Source: Hygrophila difformis (taxonomy: Eukaryota > Streptophyta > Magnoliopsida > Lamiales > Acanthaceae). From it: a DNA stretch of 64,000 nucleotides. The position numbers and the translations under genes are program-made. Positions 21,255 to 31,513 of the stretch are shown one piece after another. The stretch covers positions 33,073,383 to 33,137,382 of the forward strand of contig JAOANR010000006.1 of NCBI GenBank assembly GCA_030278955.1. The letters run 5' to 3'. Position 1 is the stretch's first letter; the number at the start of each line of letters is the position of its first letter. A model generated the notes under the pieces. The model saw nothing but the letters and a program-made list of their open reading frames with translations, did no database searches and was not told the origin of the DNA.

Positions 21255-23507
21255 CTACATCCATCTCCTCTCACCATCCGGCACAACCTTGGAAATGAAA
21301 GTGGAGGATTTGAGAGGGTTTAAATTGAGACCGGAAGCCGCTGCAAAACTGTTTAGAGTATGGTTAATGGCTCGGATGCTCTCTCTGTCCGCTTCAGCCC
21401 CCAAGATTAAGTCGTCCGCGAATAACAAATGAGAAATCCCCAAACCTGAACGAATTAGTCTGATCGGTTTCCAAACTCCCCTGCCAACCTGCTGCCGGAT
21501 AAGTAAGGAAAGCTTCTCCATAATAATTAGGAAGATGTAGGGAGAGATCGGGTCCCCTTGCCTCAACCCTTTACCCGGTTTAATCTCCTTCAATGCTCTA
21601 CCCTTCCATAACACCGAATACCTAGGGGAGGTGACGCAATACATGATAAGCTGGCTCATCACCATTGGTATCCCCAATTCCTGTAGACACATCTCAAGGA
21701 AGTCCCATTGTACGTTATCATAGGCCTTAGCCACATCGATCTTCAAAACCACTGCTTTCACCTTATTCGGGCCTGTAGAAAGTTGGTTCATGATCTCGTG
21801 CAGGGTGACTGCATTATCCACCGTCCCTCTTCCCGGAAGGAAGGCGGCTTGATGTGAAGAAATAATGTCTTGCAGCATGGGTCGTATCCTTTCCACCAAA
21901 GTCTTAGTAAGAACTTTATAAATCACATTACAAAGCGTTATTGGCCTGAACTCACTAATTCTGGTCGGCACTATCATTTTGGGGATGAGACAAATGTGTG
22001 CCCGAGCTAGCTCAGGATCAAATCTACATGTCCGGAAGACTTCCTTAATAAATTGAGAGATGTAGTCTCCAACCACAGGCCAAAAAGTCTTGAAGAAGAG
22101 GCCGGGAAAGCCATCCGGCCCCGGGGCCGAAAAGCCATTTAAACTCATCACCACTTTCCTCACCTCCTCTGTAGATATGTCCCTGGCCATAAAATCAACA
22201 CAATCCTTTGAAACGCGCGGGAGTACAGGGGGGATATGTTCAGGTTCAATGTGGGCAGTGCGATCCGTAACATGTAATGTGGGGCTCGCATATAATTCTT
22301 TGTAGAACCTTCTAACATGCTCACTTAAAGTGTCGTCATCCTCTGACCATTCCCCATCTTTAACAAATAGCCCGTGGATTTGGTTACGATGTCCCTTGGT
22401 TTTGGCCCGAGCATGGAAGTAGGCGGTGTTCCTATCCCCCAATCGCACCCATTTGTCCCTAGCTCTTTGGTACCAATATACTTCTTCTTGTTTAAGGACC
22501 ATATCCAATTCCTGCTTTAGTTCCTCTTCCAGCAGAAGAAGCCTGACTGAGTCCACCCTCTCAAGAGCCTTGGCCAATCCATCCAGCCGTTTGAGGAGTT
22601 TGAACTTCCTCCATTTGAAATTTCCTCCAAAGTTTTTGGAAAAGTTCTCCGAGGCATGCTGGACTGCTTGCAATTTAGTGGACATAGAAGCTCCATTGTC
22701 CTGCCAACTCGATTCCACCACGGCAGTGTAGTCCTTGCCCTCTGCCCATGCCGCCTCCCATCTAAAGATTTTCCTCTCATTCCTGGGGGGTGGAGAGCCG
22801 CATGAAAGTAACAAGGGGCAATGGTCCGAACCAACTGCTTGCAACACCTGAACAAAACCACATGGGAAGCTATGAATCCATTCCATGTTGCTAAGTCCTC
22901 TGTCAAGCCTCTTATAAATCCTCCCGAAGTTCCCTCTAGGCCTTGACCATGTGTAGCATCCTCCCTGTGTGTTTAAGGTGCTTAAACCACAGTCATCAAG
23001 AATGCCTCTCAGTTCCTCCATCTTAATAGAATTAAACAGGCCCCCTTTAACTTCTGAAGAGGCTAGTATTTGATTGAAATCACCAACTATCACCCAAGCC
23101 CCTTCTATACTTCTCCCCAATGCCGCCAGCTCCTGCCAATTCTCCTTGCGATCCTTGTAATTAGGAGCGGCATAAATCGCAGTGAGAAACCACGATGTAT
23201 CCCCATTGCAAAGTTTAATAGTAATCAATCTCTCTCTGTAATCAACATTCTGGATCTGAGCCTGTATATATTTCTTAGCAAGCACCCAGACTCCGCCTGC
23301 CTTCCCTCTCGCCTCCTGAATGCTGATCGGTTCAAACCCCAGCTGAAGCATAAATGCTCTAGATCCATCGAACGCCGATTGCGGCTCATAAATGCATAAC
23401 ATATCCGGAGAATGTCTACAAATAATATCTTTGAGCATACGTCTCGTATGCCCTCCCACCATACCACCCACATTCCAAGATAAACATTTAAATTGTTTGT
23501 AATCCAT
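21255..23507 (-). CDS. LINE B ORF2: endonuclease and reverse transcriptase (C-truncated)
   Basis: Continuous frame of about 750 codons from the ATG at 23507. An N-terminal AP-type endonuclease (WNVGGM, GDFNQ, SDHCP; residues about 10-230) is followed by a linker with the conserved RDKWVRLGDRNTAYFH block (about 370-390) and the RT domain (about 450-730, PGPDGFP, KGLRQGDPISPY, LLFADDLIL). The key Asp pair of FADD is present. It lacks the zf-RVT and RNase H regions that LINE D has, because the LINE is cut at 21241. RT chemistry could be intact, but the element has no 3' UTR for self-priming. Confidence 0.85.
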   Translation of the reverse strand: MDYKQFKCLSWNVGGMVGGHTRRMLKDIICRHSPDMLCIYEPQSAFDGSRAFMLQLGFEPISIQEARGKAGGVWVLAKKYIQAQIQNVDYRERLITIKLCNGDTSWFLTAIYAAPNYKDRKENWQELAALGRSIEGAWVIVGDFNQILASSEVKGGLFNSIKMEELRGILDDCGLSTLNTQGGCYTWSRPRGNFGRIYKRLDRGLSNMEWIHSFPCGFVQVLQAVGSDHCPLLLSCGSPPPRNERKIFRWEAAWAEGKDYTAVVESSWQDNGASMSTKLQAVQHASENFSKNFGGNFKWRKFKLLKRLDGLAKALERVDSVRLLLLEEELKQELDMVLKQEEVYWYQRARDKWVRLGDRNTAYFHARAKTKGHRNQIHGLFVKDGEWSEDDDTLSEHVRRFYKELYASPTLHVTDRTAHIEPEHIPPVLPRVSKDCVDFMARDISTEEVRKVVMSLNGFSAPGPDGFPGLFFKTFWPVVGDYISQFIKEVFRTCRFDPELARAHICLIPKMIVPTRISEFRPITLCNVIYKVLTKTLVERIRPMLQDIISSHQAAFLPGRGTVDNAVTLHEIMNQLSTGPNKVKAVVLKIDVAKAYDNVQWDFLEMCLQELGIPMVMSQLIMYCVTSPRYSVLWKGRALKEIKPGKGLRQGDPISPYIFLIIMEKLSLLIRQQVGRGVWKPIRLIRSGLGISHLLFADDLILGAEADRESIRAINHTLNSFAAASGLNLNPLKSSTFISKVVPDGERRWM

Positions 23508-23549
23508 AAAAACAATGATGTTTGTGGGATAGTATAGCAAATTACCTCA

Positions 23550-25283
23550 TTATGCCTCCTCAGAATAGGTGCCTGGAAGTTTCCCGACTCCTTCTTCCAT
23601 GGCCGAATCCTCGTCCTCATCCTCTGATGAATAATCAGTCTCTGACTCTCCTGTTTCATTGTCTTTCGTCCCAGTTGATTCATCAGCCGTCTCCATAGCC
23701 TCATTATCCTCTCCTGGGTCCGAGTTGTGATTTCCTTCCTCGTAAATTCTTCCCTGCTTGCTGACCGTCCCTTATTCCCCAATAAATTGATTGCCCGCAG
23801 CTTTGGTTGAAGGACTGTTCTCTACCAATACCAGTGCCAAGGCCTCTTCATGACGCGGCCTCTTCCCCTTGCTCTCTCCTTCCACAAAAGCATTGACCTC
23901 CACCTCCTTCCATTTCCCCATATGTGTCGCCTGCCCCTTGTTGTAGCTCACAATCGAATTTCCACTAGTGCCAACTGCTCCTTTCTTTCCAGATTTAGTC
24001 CGCACAATTGGGCCTCTCACAGGTCTGTTAGTGTTTTGGTTCTTACCAAAAGAGAACTGTGCAGGTTTATGTTGGGCCCCTTTTGGTTGGGCCGAGCCAA
24101 AGATGGCTGATTGAGGCCTGTTTTCTTTTCCTTTAGCTGATTTAGGCCCATTCGATTTTCTTCGGATAACCTTTATCCATTCCCCACCTTGAGGTTGCTC
24201 GGGTACAATATTGGAGTTCACAAGTTCACCTAGAGGCGGCTTCTTCCCAGAGTTTGTGCCGGCTCTTTCCCGAATGGTGTATCCCTCTGATCCCTCTCCC
24301 ATAACATGGTCGGTATCCTTCCCATTCAAAATGGTAATACCGTCAGGAGTGGCCTTTTTGCCCAGGTCTGTCAATTTGTCTCTTCCAATATTTTTAGCAA
24401 AGTCAACCTGAGGTTCCTCCCTGCACAGTTTGCCTGTTTCCATCCCTGTTTTGTTGTTTTCCACCCCAACATTTTTCGGCGAGCTAGAGTCTCCCTTCAC
24501 CGGCGGGTTAGAGCAGGAGTTGCTGCCATGGCCATATCTATGGCACTTTGTACGTAGGAGGTGTAGCCCCTCATAAGACACCTTTTGCCAATAGTCCCCC
24601 ACAAGAATGCTGGAAACTAGGGGTAATCGGAGGTCAATCTCCACACAAACACGAGCGTATCGACCCCTGTTAATGTGTTTCGTATTGTCATCCACCCTCA
24701 CTAATTTGCCTATGGCTGACGCCATCTTCGAGATAAGCACTTCATCATACATTTCAAAGCATAACCCGGGGAACCTTGCCCACACCAAGGTTGAGCATGG
24801 AGTTTCCCTAGCTGCGGAGAAGTTAGGTCTCCAGGGGGTGATTGTTAGATAGCTGTCGTACACCATCCAAGGCCCGCCATTTATGATTCTCGTCCTGTCC
24901 TCCTCTCTATCAAATTTGACAAGGTAAAAACCTTGATCCATGTCCATCATCTCCATCCTGCCTTCAGCCTTCCATAGCTTCACCAATCTGTCCAGTAATG
25001 CCTTGTAGCCGATCCTCTTTCCCAGTAAGGAGATGATCAACGCATCCTCCCAAGGCTTGCACATTCTTTTCTTCAGTTCAGGCGCTAGGGTGATCCTCGG
25101 TTTAAGCCGGTCCCCATCAATGTAATCCAAGGTAACCAAATCATCATAGTTTTGATCTTTCTGGAGGGGGGAAGGGACAGCTGCTTTACCAGCTAGTACC
25201 ATGTCTCGAAAGGAGACCTTAGGAATATCCGGTGGTACATCCGGTGGAACATCCGGGATGTTGGCTGGGTGACTAGAGAGCAT
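23550..25283 (-). pseudogene. LINE B ORF1: DUF4283/zinc-knuckle protein, premature stop
   Basis: The frame runs from 25283 for 503 codons and stops at TAA 23772-23774, where copy A has GAA. About 70 codons of acidic tail lie beyond the stop. The zinc knuckle has lost its first ligand: the codon at 24552-24554 reads CGT (Arg) where copy A has TGT (Cys). The DUF4283 region is otherwise complete, and the frameshift of copy A is absent. Confidence 0.85.
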
Positions 25284-25320
25284 TTTCTTGAAAGTTTGAC
25301 TCTAGGCTTCTAGTACTGTC

Positions 25321-27677
25321 GAGACATGCCCATTTGATCTCTTTTCTCTTCCAAATAAGGCTATGCACAATTAAAATTGTCTTTTGTGCACACCCAAATT
25401 GGAAAACAAAATTGGGTTTTAAATGCTCAAGCCTTTTCGTACTTGTCCTTTTCAATATTGTTGATTTTGTTGGCTTGCCTTCTCTTTAAGACCTTCACAA
25501 TGCCTTGCAAAATTGGTCCCAAGTAAACCGTGTCCTTCTCAACAATTAATTGGTTTGTACTAGTGTAAGCTTTTGTCTCTTTGGAATTTCCTATAACACC
25601 CTTCTCAAAACTCAATTGAATCAAAAAGCATACACCAAGAACACCTTTGAAGATTGGATGAAGTTCTTCAAGAACATGAAGAACACTATGAACTCATGAA
25701 CGTTCCAAATCCCAAATTTAAATCCCAACACTCTTGGCACACAACACTCTCGGAATTTGACACTATTATGTCCAATTAACACTTAAACCAATAATATGTT
25801 CCATTATAACCATACAAGCATTGGATTTGAGAAACGGATGAACACAATGTAGGGTTTAAAAATGGCCAAAACTTCAAAAATGCATAACAAATGATTCCCT
25901 TGGCCAAATTTGATTAAATTTATATGAATCTCTATGTAAAAAATTCAAGAAATCCAAATATAAACTTAGATTCCAAAAATTATCAACACAGAAAAACGGA
26001 TGGGGCATGAACAGTAAACAGTGGCTTTCTTTTTAGGGTTTTTCAATGGGGTTTTGGAGAAGATTTTGGAAAAATTTGGGCATTATAACCCTTTAGGAAT
26101 GGATGATATAAGTTACCAAATAGAATATGCTTCCAAATGGTGAGTGGTGGAGTATGTGAAAATGGATAAACAAGGGATGAACAATGGATGGCACTATTTT
26201 TGGGTGAAAATTTTGTCCAAAACTTCAAAAAATCATATTAAATGATTCCCTTGGCCAAATTTTTCGATCTTTATATATTTTTGAGTGTAAACAACCCAAT
26301 GAAACCGAATATGAACTCAGAATTGCAAAATTCGTAACAGAGAAAAACGGATACAGAAGGCAGAATACAAGTTTTTGAGATTTTGAAATTTTTATGGGTT
26401 TTGTGGATATGAAAAGAAGATCTATTGAATCTTTGCTTGGCTCTGATACCAAATATTTAATTTTACTGCCGTAGCCCAAATGATCTTTTCTTGTACAATA
26501 TTGCAATTCTTGAACAATATTGCAATACATAGATTTTTGAATAAAAGTGATGGTGAGGCCGAGAGGAAGAAGATGATGAAAATGAACAACAACACAAAAA
26601 TAAAGGATAACCAAACCTAGGATGAAGGAGACCCGGACTCACTCGAAGGATTGGACTCAACCAACCCGACTAGACCCCCTCCAAGTGCATCATCCATGAA
26701 TCCATTGAAGTGGTTTGAAGCTTCAAAGGTGTGAGGTTCCACAAGGGAAGGAATCACAATATTGCAGAGAGCAAGTGTTGCTCTCAGGAGAGAAAAATGA
26801 CTTTGAACAAAGAAGTTTAATTTCAAAATGATTCAAAGTGTCTTACAAATCCTAAGGTTTCCATATATATAGGGAAACCATTAAACAAGACTAAACAAAG
26901 GATTAAACAACCCTACTAATGTTCTCAACAAACAGGAAATGAAAATACACAAAAACTGATACTGACGACGCTATCCTAAGTATGATGTGATCATTGTCTT
27001 GCGTCGTAAGTAGGTCTGGCATCGTAGCGGTTGGTGGTCCTGGAGTACGACGTGAGACTGAAGTACGACGCTATCCTCGGGTAACGTTGTGTTCACGGCT
27101 AGCGTCGTAGGGGGTACAACGTGAGTCTCTCCTTTACGTCGTGAACCTGGCTAGCGTCGTACCCTTGTTTAGCGTCGTAGTTCTCTACCTTGAAGAATTT
27201 CTAGAACTGTTTCTGCTGGGGTCCACTTTACTGTTCCGACGTTGACCTCCGTTGACCGGCGACTTTTCCGGCGAACTTCCGACCAGATTCCGGCAACCTC
27301 ACCGGAGCTCCGGCGAACTTTCGGCGACGGTGACGGCGGCGGCAGTGACCGTGGGGCCCTCCTTTTTGACCTCTTCATACTAATTTGATCTGTATTTGCA
27401 TCTTGAGGTCATTCTGCTTCCAGTTTCAGCCCGAGGAGGTGGGACCCAGAGTGATGGGTCCTGGCTCCTTCCGGTGTTCTTCAAGCTGGATCAGCAGCAG
27501 CATCTTTTCAGCTCATTTGGGTTCAGTTTTATCTGTTTCCTGCAATAGAAAACGATAAACGGAATTAGTGAATCGTTTGATCCGTTGTCTGGATACCGGT
27601 CCATTCGGAATGATAGGAATTATCAGTCCGTTCGATCCGGCGACCACGCCATTGATATTCAAAAATTAGAGAGTATG

Positions 27678-27711
<34 letters not shown>

Positions 27712-28175
27712 TAGAAAATGATGTGCTTTCAGTTACAGGCCTAACTTTAACCCCTTTTTTGCATAATCTACAGCCTATTTGTGTCAAAATCATCCTCGTC
27801 ATTGATGTTCACTCCCACGAGCAAAACCGCAAGCTCTGTAGCTGATATTGATTCATTCTTCTTCTTGCTTATTAGAATTTACTTATTTTATTTTAAATTG
27901 ATGATGGGAACTAGTAATTGGTGTTTTGTTGAATTATTGAGTGTTGAGATATTTTTCTAATAGATTTGGGGATTATATATTGTATTCGGAGAAATATGGA
28001 AGATTTGATATTTATTTAATTCTTTTTTTGGTAAAGATATTTATTTAATTGAATGATGATTGTGGAATGTTGGATAATTTGAGTTAATTGTTTAGTATTC
28101 AATTTTTTTGGATTTTTTTTGTTTGCGGATGTTCAAACCAAAGTGAATGCATGTTTGAATAAAAGTGGCTAATAC
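25321..28175 (-). mobile_element. M segment, copy C (terminal, not followed by LINE)
   Basis: Third M copy. At 28175 it passes from GTGGCTAATAC into unrelated DNA (CAGCGGATAT...) instead of the LINE. TATA box 26862-26871; a small local duplication near 26490-26526 repeats an ACAATATTGCAAT block; (ATT)n is only about 33 bp (27678-27711). Confidence 0.7.
26439..26451 (-). other. primer binding site, M copy C
   Basis: TGGTATCAGAGCC on the minus strand, a perfect initiator tRNA-Met match. Confidence 0.8.
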
Positions 28176-28480
28176 CAGCGGATATATCATAAGAAACCAA
28201 CACATATATGATTAAAAAATAACACATTTATCAACATAAATCTCACACATTAAACAAAATAAGCTCATTCATTTAAATAAAACCATCACATATACAATAT
28301 AAAATAAGCACATACATTATATGAACACATCACATATGAATATTGTTCAGCATATATATATCAACAAAAAACTCACAAATCAAATAAAATCATATCATTG
28401 AGTTAAATAAAACTATCACATGTATAATATAAAACAAGCACACATACCATATAAACCCAGCAAATATATCATACATAACC
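28176..28480. repeat. degenerate tandem repeat, period about 130 bp
   Basis: Blocks starting near 28230 and 28360 share the order ATCAACA..CTCACA..AATAAAA..ATCACAT..AATATAAAA..AAGCACA. The opening CAGCGGATATATCATA recurs as CAGCAAATATATCATA near 28448. Confidence 0.6.
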
Positions 28481-29113
28481 AATTAGCAATATTATTATAA
28501 AAGAGAGAGAAAAAATGTAAACTGCCACATATATCATACATAAGCATAGTGAAATTATGTGAAATGCTTTAATAGTTTCGGCACACATATATCTCCATCT
28601 AAAAAAGATCTCATAGCTGTGTTTTTTAACTCTAAATAGTGTAGGGCAAAATAATATACGCAAAACACATGAGTCTACACATTGAAACTGGATTGGTTGG
28701 TGTGTGATGGATACCGCAGTAAAGTATGATGGTTATTCATCAAGTGTGTGATAACTAAAGCTAGTAAGTGTGCTACCGTGCGCTTCTTTTTCTTCTCATG
28801 CTCGATTCTCCCATGAATATTTTTCAAGTTGCACAAATATGCCGCTTAATTATTTTTCACACGCACAAAACAACCACAAGATTATTATACTTAGCACACA
28901 ATATACGATTGTGTGAGAATTGCAACAAAGTATTATTTCATTATAATATAGTACTCAATTTGAAGTGGATATAAGGTAATGATTAATTCCACTAGCAAAA
29001 AACATAGAATTAAAAATATTGAGCACTATACTGACTACATTCACTAAGTTTGATTGTTTTCCAAATGTGCTAAAACTAATGGAGTTGTAGGGGTTATCTT
29101 TGAACAAGCCCCT
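28481..29113. other. AT-rich intergenic DNA
   Basis: No coding signal, repeat family or RNA gene recognised. Short frames at 28469-28663 and 28768-28974 lack domains. Confidence 0.4.
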
Positions 29114-29323
29114 TTATAAGCTATCGGTAGCGGGTTTCTTAATCCCCATACCGCTGGTATCGGTGGTTGCAGGAGGGATATCTTCTCGTTGATTCGCGTC
29201 GGACGCTAGCGCAGCATCGTGGTCAGCATTGTGTTCCAACTCATACCCTACCACATTCAGACTATCATCTTCAGTGAGTGTATCATTGTCATCAATAGGA
29301 TTTACATTGAGGTCGAACATCAA
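29114..29323 (-). CDS. hypothetical 69-residue acidic protein or first exon
   Basis: Begins with a hydrophobic FDLNV-type motif followed by an Asp/Glu-rich stretch. No domain can be assigned. DLN-type starts occur in several plant nuclear proteins, so this could be a leftover first exon. The surroundings are AT-rich and no convincing second exon was found. Confidence 0.2.
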   Translation of the reverse strand: MMFDLNVNPIDDNDTLTEDDSLNVVGYELEHNADHDAALASDANQREDIPPATTDTSGMGIKKPATDSL

Positions 29324-30026
29324 TACGGTGATGTCTTGTTAATGGAATGCGTGATTGGTTGTGATGGTGTGATAACATCGGATTTGAGAGGCCGCTAGGG
29401 TGTGATTGTATGTGGTGGTGGTGTGTGTTAGGGTTCTGTCAATTATGAATGGTAATTTGCAACTTAATTGGAAGGTCTCTGTCATTCCATAATTGACGTT
29501 TCAAAACATAGAAAGTGTATTTACTCTTCCCTCATTTTCCCTCTGTATTATTATGGCAACTTTGGAACATAGTACTTGACTAGCACCGCAAACACGGCAT
29601 CCCATCACATTCAGTCGGGGCTGAATAATGTGTATTTTCCCCCTAACCGAACTGATTAATGAGTGGCCTTGGATTTGATTATTTGACCAGCTTGGATATG
29701 TGTGGGTCCCACACCAATTAGACAATTGTTAAATTTAAGATTCATTGTATTGTTTACGAAATCGATTTTTGTCTAGATTCTTCTTCATTTACATAATGTA
29801 TTAGTCGGAGTGAGTTTGTGATGGCGTAGGTGACATGTGATATTGATGATTTTGTAATGTTTATGATGATGATGTAGGGTATTACTTTAATGATAATATT
29901 TTTAAAACATCATATAATCATCCTATCCCAATATTTTGCATATGAATGTTAAAATTATGCATCGTAATCTATATAATAAATTCTGAATACTTTTTGGCAT
30001 GTGCAAACTGTATTGCCCTTATTAAA
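29324..30026. other. intergenic DNA, nothing recognised
   Basis: No repeat family, RNA gene or supported frame. Confidence 0.4.
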
Positions 30027-30028
30027 TA

Positions 30029-30218
30029 CTCCATCCGTCCCATTTCAAATATCCTACTTACTATTTTTGAATGTCCCATTACAAATATCTTCTTTCTATA
30101 AATAGAAATAATTGTCCCCACCAACAACTATGTGGACCCCACCATATACTCACAAACCAACTCTACCTTAATTCCCGTGCCCAACAGTAACAAGACACTT
30201 GGAGTGGGACGGAGGGAG
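30029..30218. mobile_element. Stowaway-type MITE (190 bp)
   Basis: Terminal inverted repeats CTCCATCCGTCCC and GGGACGGAGGGAG (one mismatch), flanked by TA dinucleotides (30027-30028 and 30219-30220), as for Stowaway/Tc1-Mariner MITEs. It is non-coding and would be moved in trans. Confidence 0.9.
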
Positions 30219-30220
30219 TA

Positions 30221-30898
30221 TGTTTCATCCTTTTTAATTTTATGGATTATACAGTAATTATGCCTTAGGTTTCCACGTAAACGCTGATTAATCATCCAGA
30301 AACGTACAGTCATCCAAATTAATTACACGTCAGCGCTGAATCATCCTACTTGGCAAGTCATCAATATTTTAAATCTTATATTTAAGTAATAAATCTATTT
30401 ATTAGTATAAGAAAATCTTAAAAAAATCTTTTCATATATTTTAAAAATATATAATAATATATTTGATATTTATAATGAATTTAGTTAAATAATATATTAT
30501 ATTAGATAATAAATCTATTTATTTGTATAAGAAAATCTTTCTATATATTTTAAAAAGATATGAATTAAAAATAGATTATAATATATTTGATATTTATTAC
30601 GAATTTAATTAAATCAATATATTATAAATTCTTTATTTAAATAATTTATATTTTGAAATATAATATTAATTATATTAAAATTCGAGCATATTATACATAA
30701 TATACATAAAATAAACACTACATAACATTTTTAAAAAAATAGTATTTCATCAGTAAAAAAAATTAATATATTATTTTATGTACATAAAAATTAATATCAT
30801 GATAATTTATCTTTTACATATATTTATTAGTAATTAATCTACTATATAATTATTAATACTACCTGTGTTCCTTTTTATATAAATATAATATATAAATC
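30221..30898. repeat. very AT-rich DNA with a direct repeat of about 120 bp
   Basis: Blocks at 30388-30500 and 30508-30627 share AATAAATCTATTTATT...TATAAGAAAATCTT and TTTGATATTTAT..GAATTTA in order, a diverged tandem duplication. Nothing else is recognised. Confidence 0.5.
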
Positions 30899-30916
30899 AA
30901 CATATTTTTATGGGTG

Positions 30917-31082
30917 GGAATGAGATTTGACCCTGTGGTCAGCTCCCTTACCTTCCAACCATAGGTTGGGGATTCGATTCCCACCCGACCCCTATCCCCC
31001 CTCTCTTTATCCACTTCATAATTTGTGTGGCTTGAGCTGCTACACACATTTGCCGATACATAGGTGTCAATGTTTACCAACA
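30917..31082 (+). mobile_element. tRNA-derived SINE (166 bp)
   Basis: Flanked by a perfect 18-bp direct repeat, AACATATTTTTATGGGTG (30899-30916 and 31083-31100), read as the target-site duplication. The body has a tRNA-like internal promoter: an A-box-like TGGTCAGCTCCC and a B-box GATTCGATTCCC about 40 nt apart. No poly(A) tail; the 3' end reads ...GTTTACCA. Non-autonomous, needing a LINE RT in trans. Confidence 0.75.
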
Positions 31083-31100
31083 AACATATTTTTATGGGTG

Positions 31101-31426
31101 AAGTGAGTTAGAAAGACGAAAATTATAATATACTTAATCAATTTAATTATACATATAATATTTGTAATAGTATATAGGGGTGGTAATTATGGATTAATTT
31201 CTATTTATATTTTATTTACATAACAAATTGAATTATACTTTTTTTTGTGAAACCGGATATAATTGAATAATACTTGGTATATGTATTATGAGAAAAAATC
31301 TTCTGTCATTTTGAAAAAAATAGAAATTATATTTTATTAAAAATTTTGTTTTCATAAATATACTAAAATAATAATATATAATTTTAAATTAATTGAGTTA
31401 ATAAGATTGTATTAAAAAAAATTAAT
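31101..31426. other. AT-rich intergenic DNA
   Basis: Nothing recognised between the SINE and the GC-rich hairpin. Confidence 0.4.
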
Positions 31427-31447
31427 ACCCGTGCGCGAAGCGCGGGT
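31427..31447. other. GC-rich hairpin
   Basis: A near-palindrome (ACCC...GCGC GAA GCGC GGGT) in an AT-rich setting. It resembles the subterminal hairpins of plant Helitrons, but no CTRR terminus follows on either strand. Confidence 0.5.
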
Positions 31448-31450
31448 GAA

Positions 31451-31513
31451 AAATCTTTCATAAATATGTCAAATTTTTCCGTTGAAGATGTTTGACATAT
31501 TTATGAAAGATTT
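31451..31513. repeat. perfect 23-bp inverted repeat
   Basis: Arms 31451-31473 and 31491-31513 are exact reverse complements, with a 17-nt loop. The left part overlaps the proposed LTR boundary at 31467. Confidence 0.9.

Larger units (their letters stand above)
18362..25320 (-). repeat. tandem unit B (M segment plus LINE), 6959 bp
   Basis: Second head-to-tail copy of the M-LINE unit, with the same junctions as unit A. It differs by scattered substitutions and short indels. Confidence 0.9.
21241..25320 (-). mobile_element. LINE B, plant L1-type, 3'-truncated
   Basis: Duplicate of LINE A with the same 5' and 3' junctions. ORF2 is uninterrupted up to the shared terminal TAG. ORF1 has a premature stop and a damaged zinc knuckle. 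Confidence 0.9.

Noticed and set aside
31427..31447. Helitron 3' end
   Set aside because: Hairpin present but no CTRR terminus follows on either strand and no TC-type 5' end was found.
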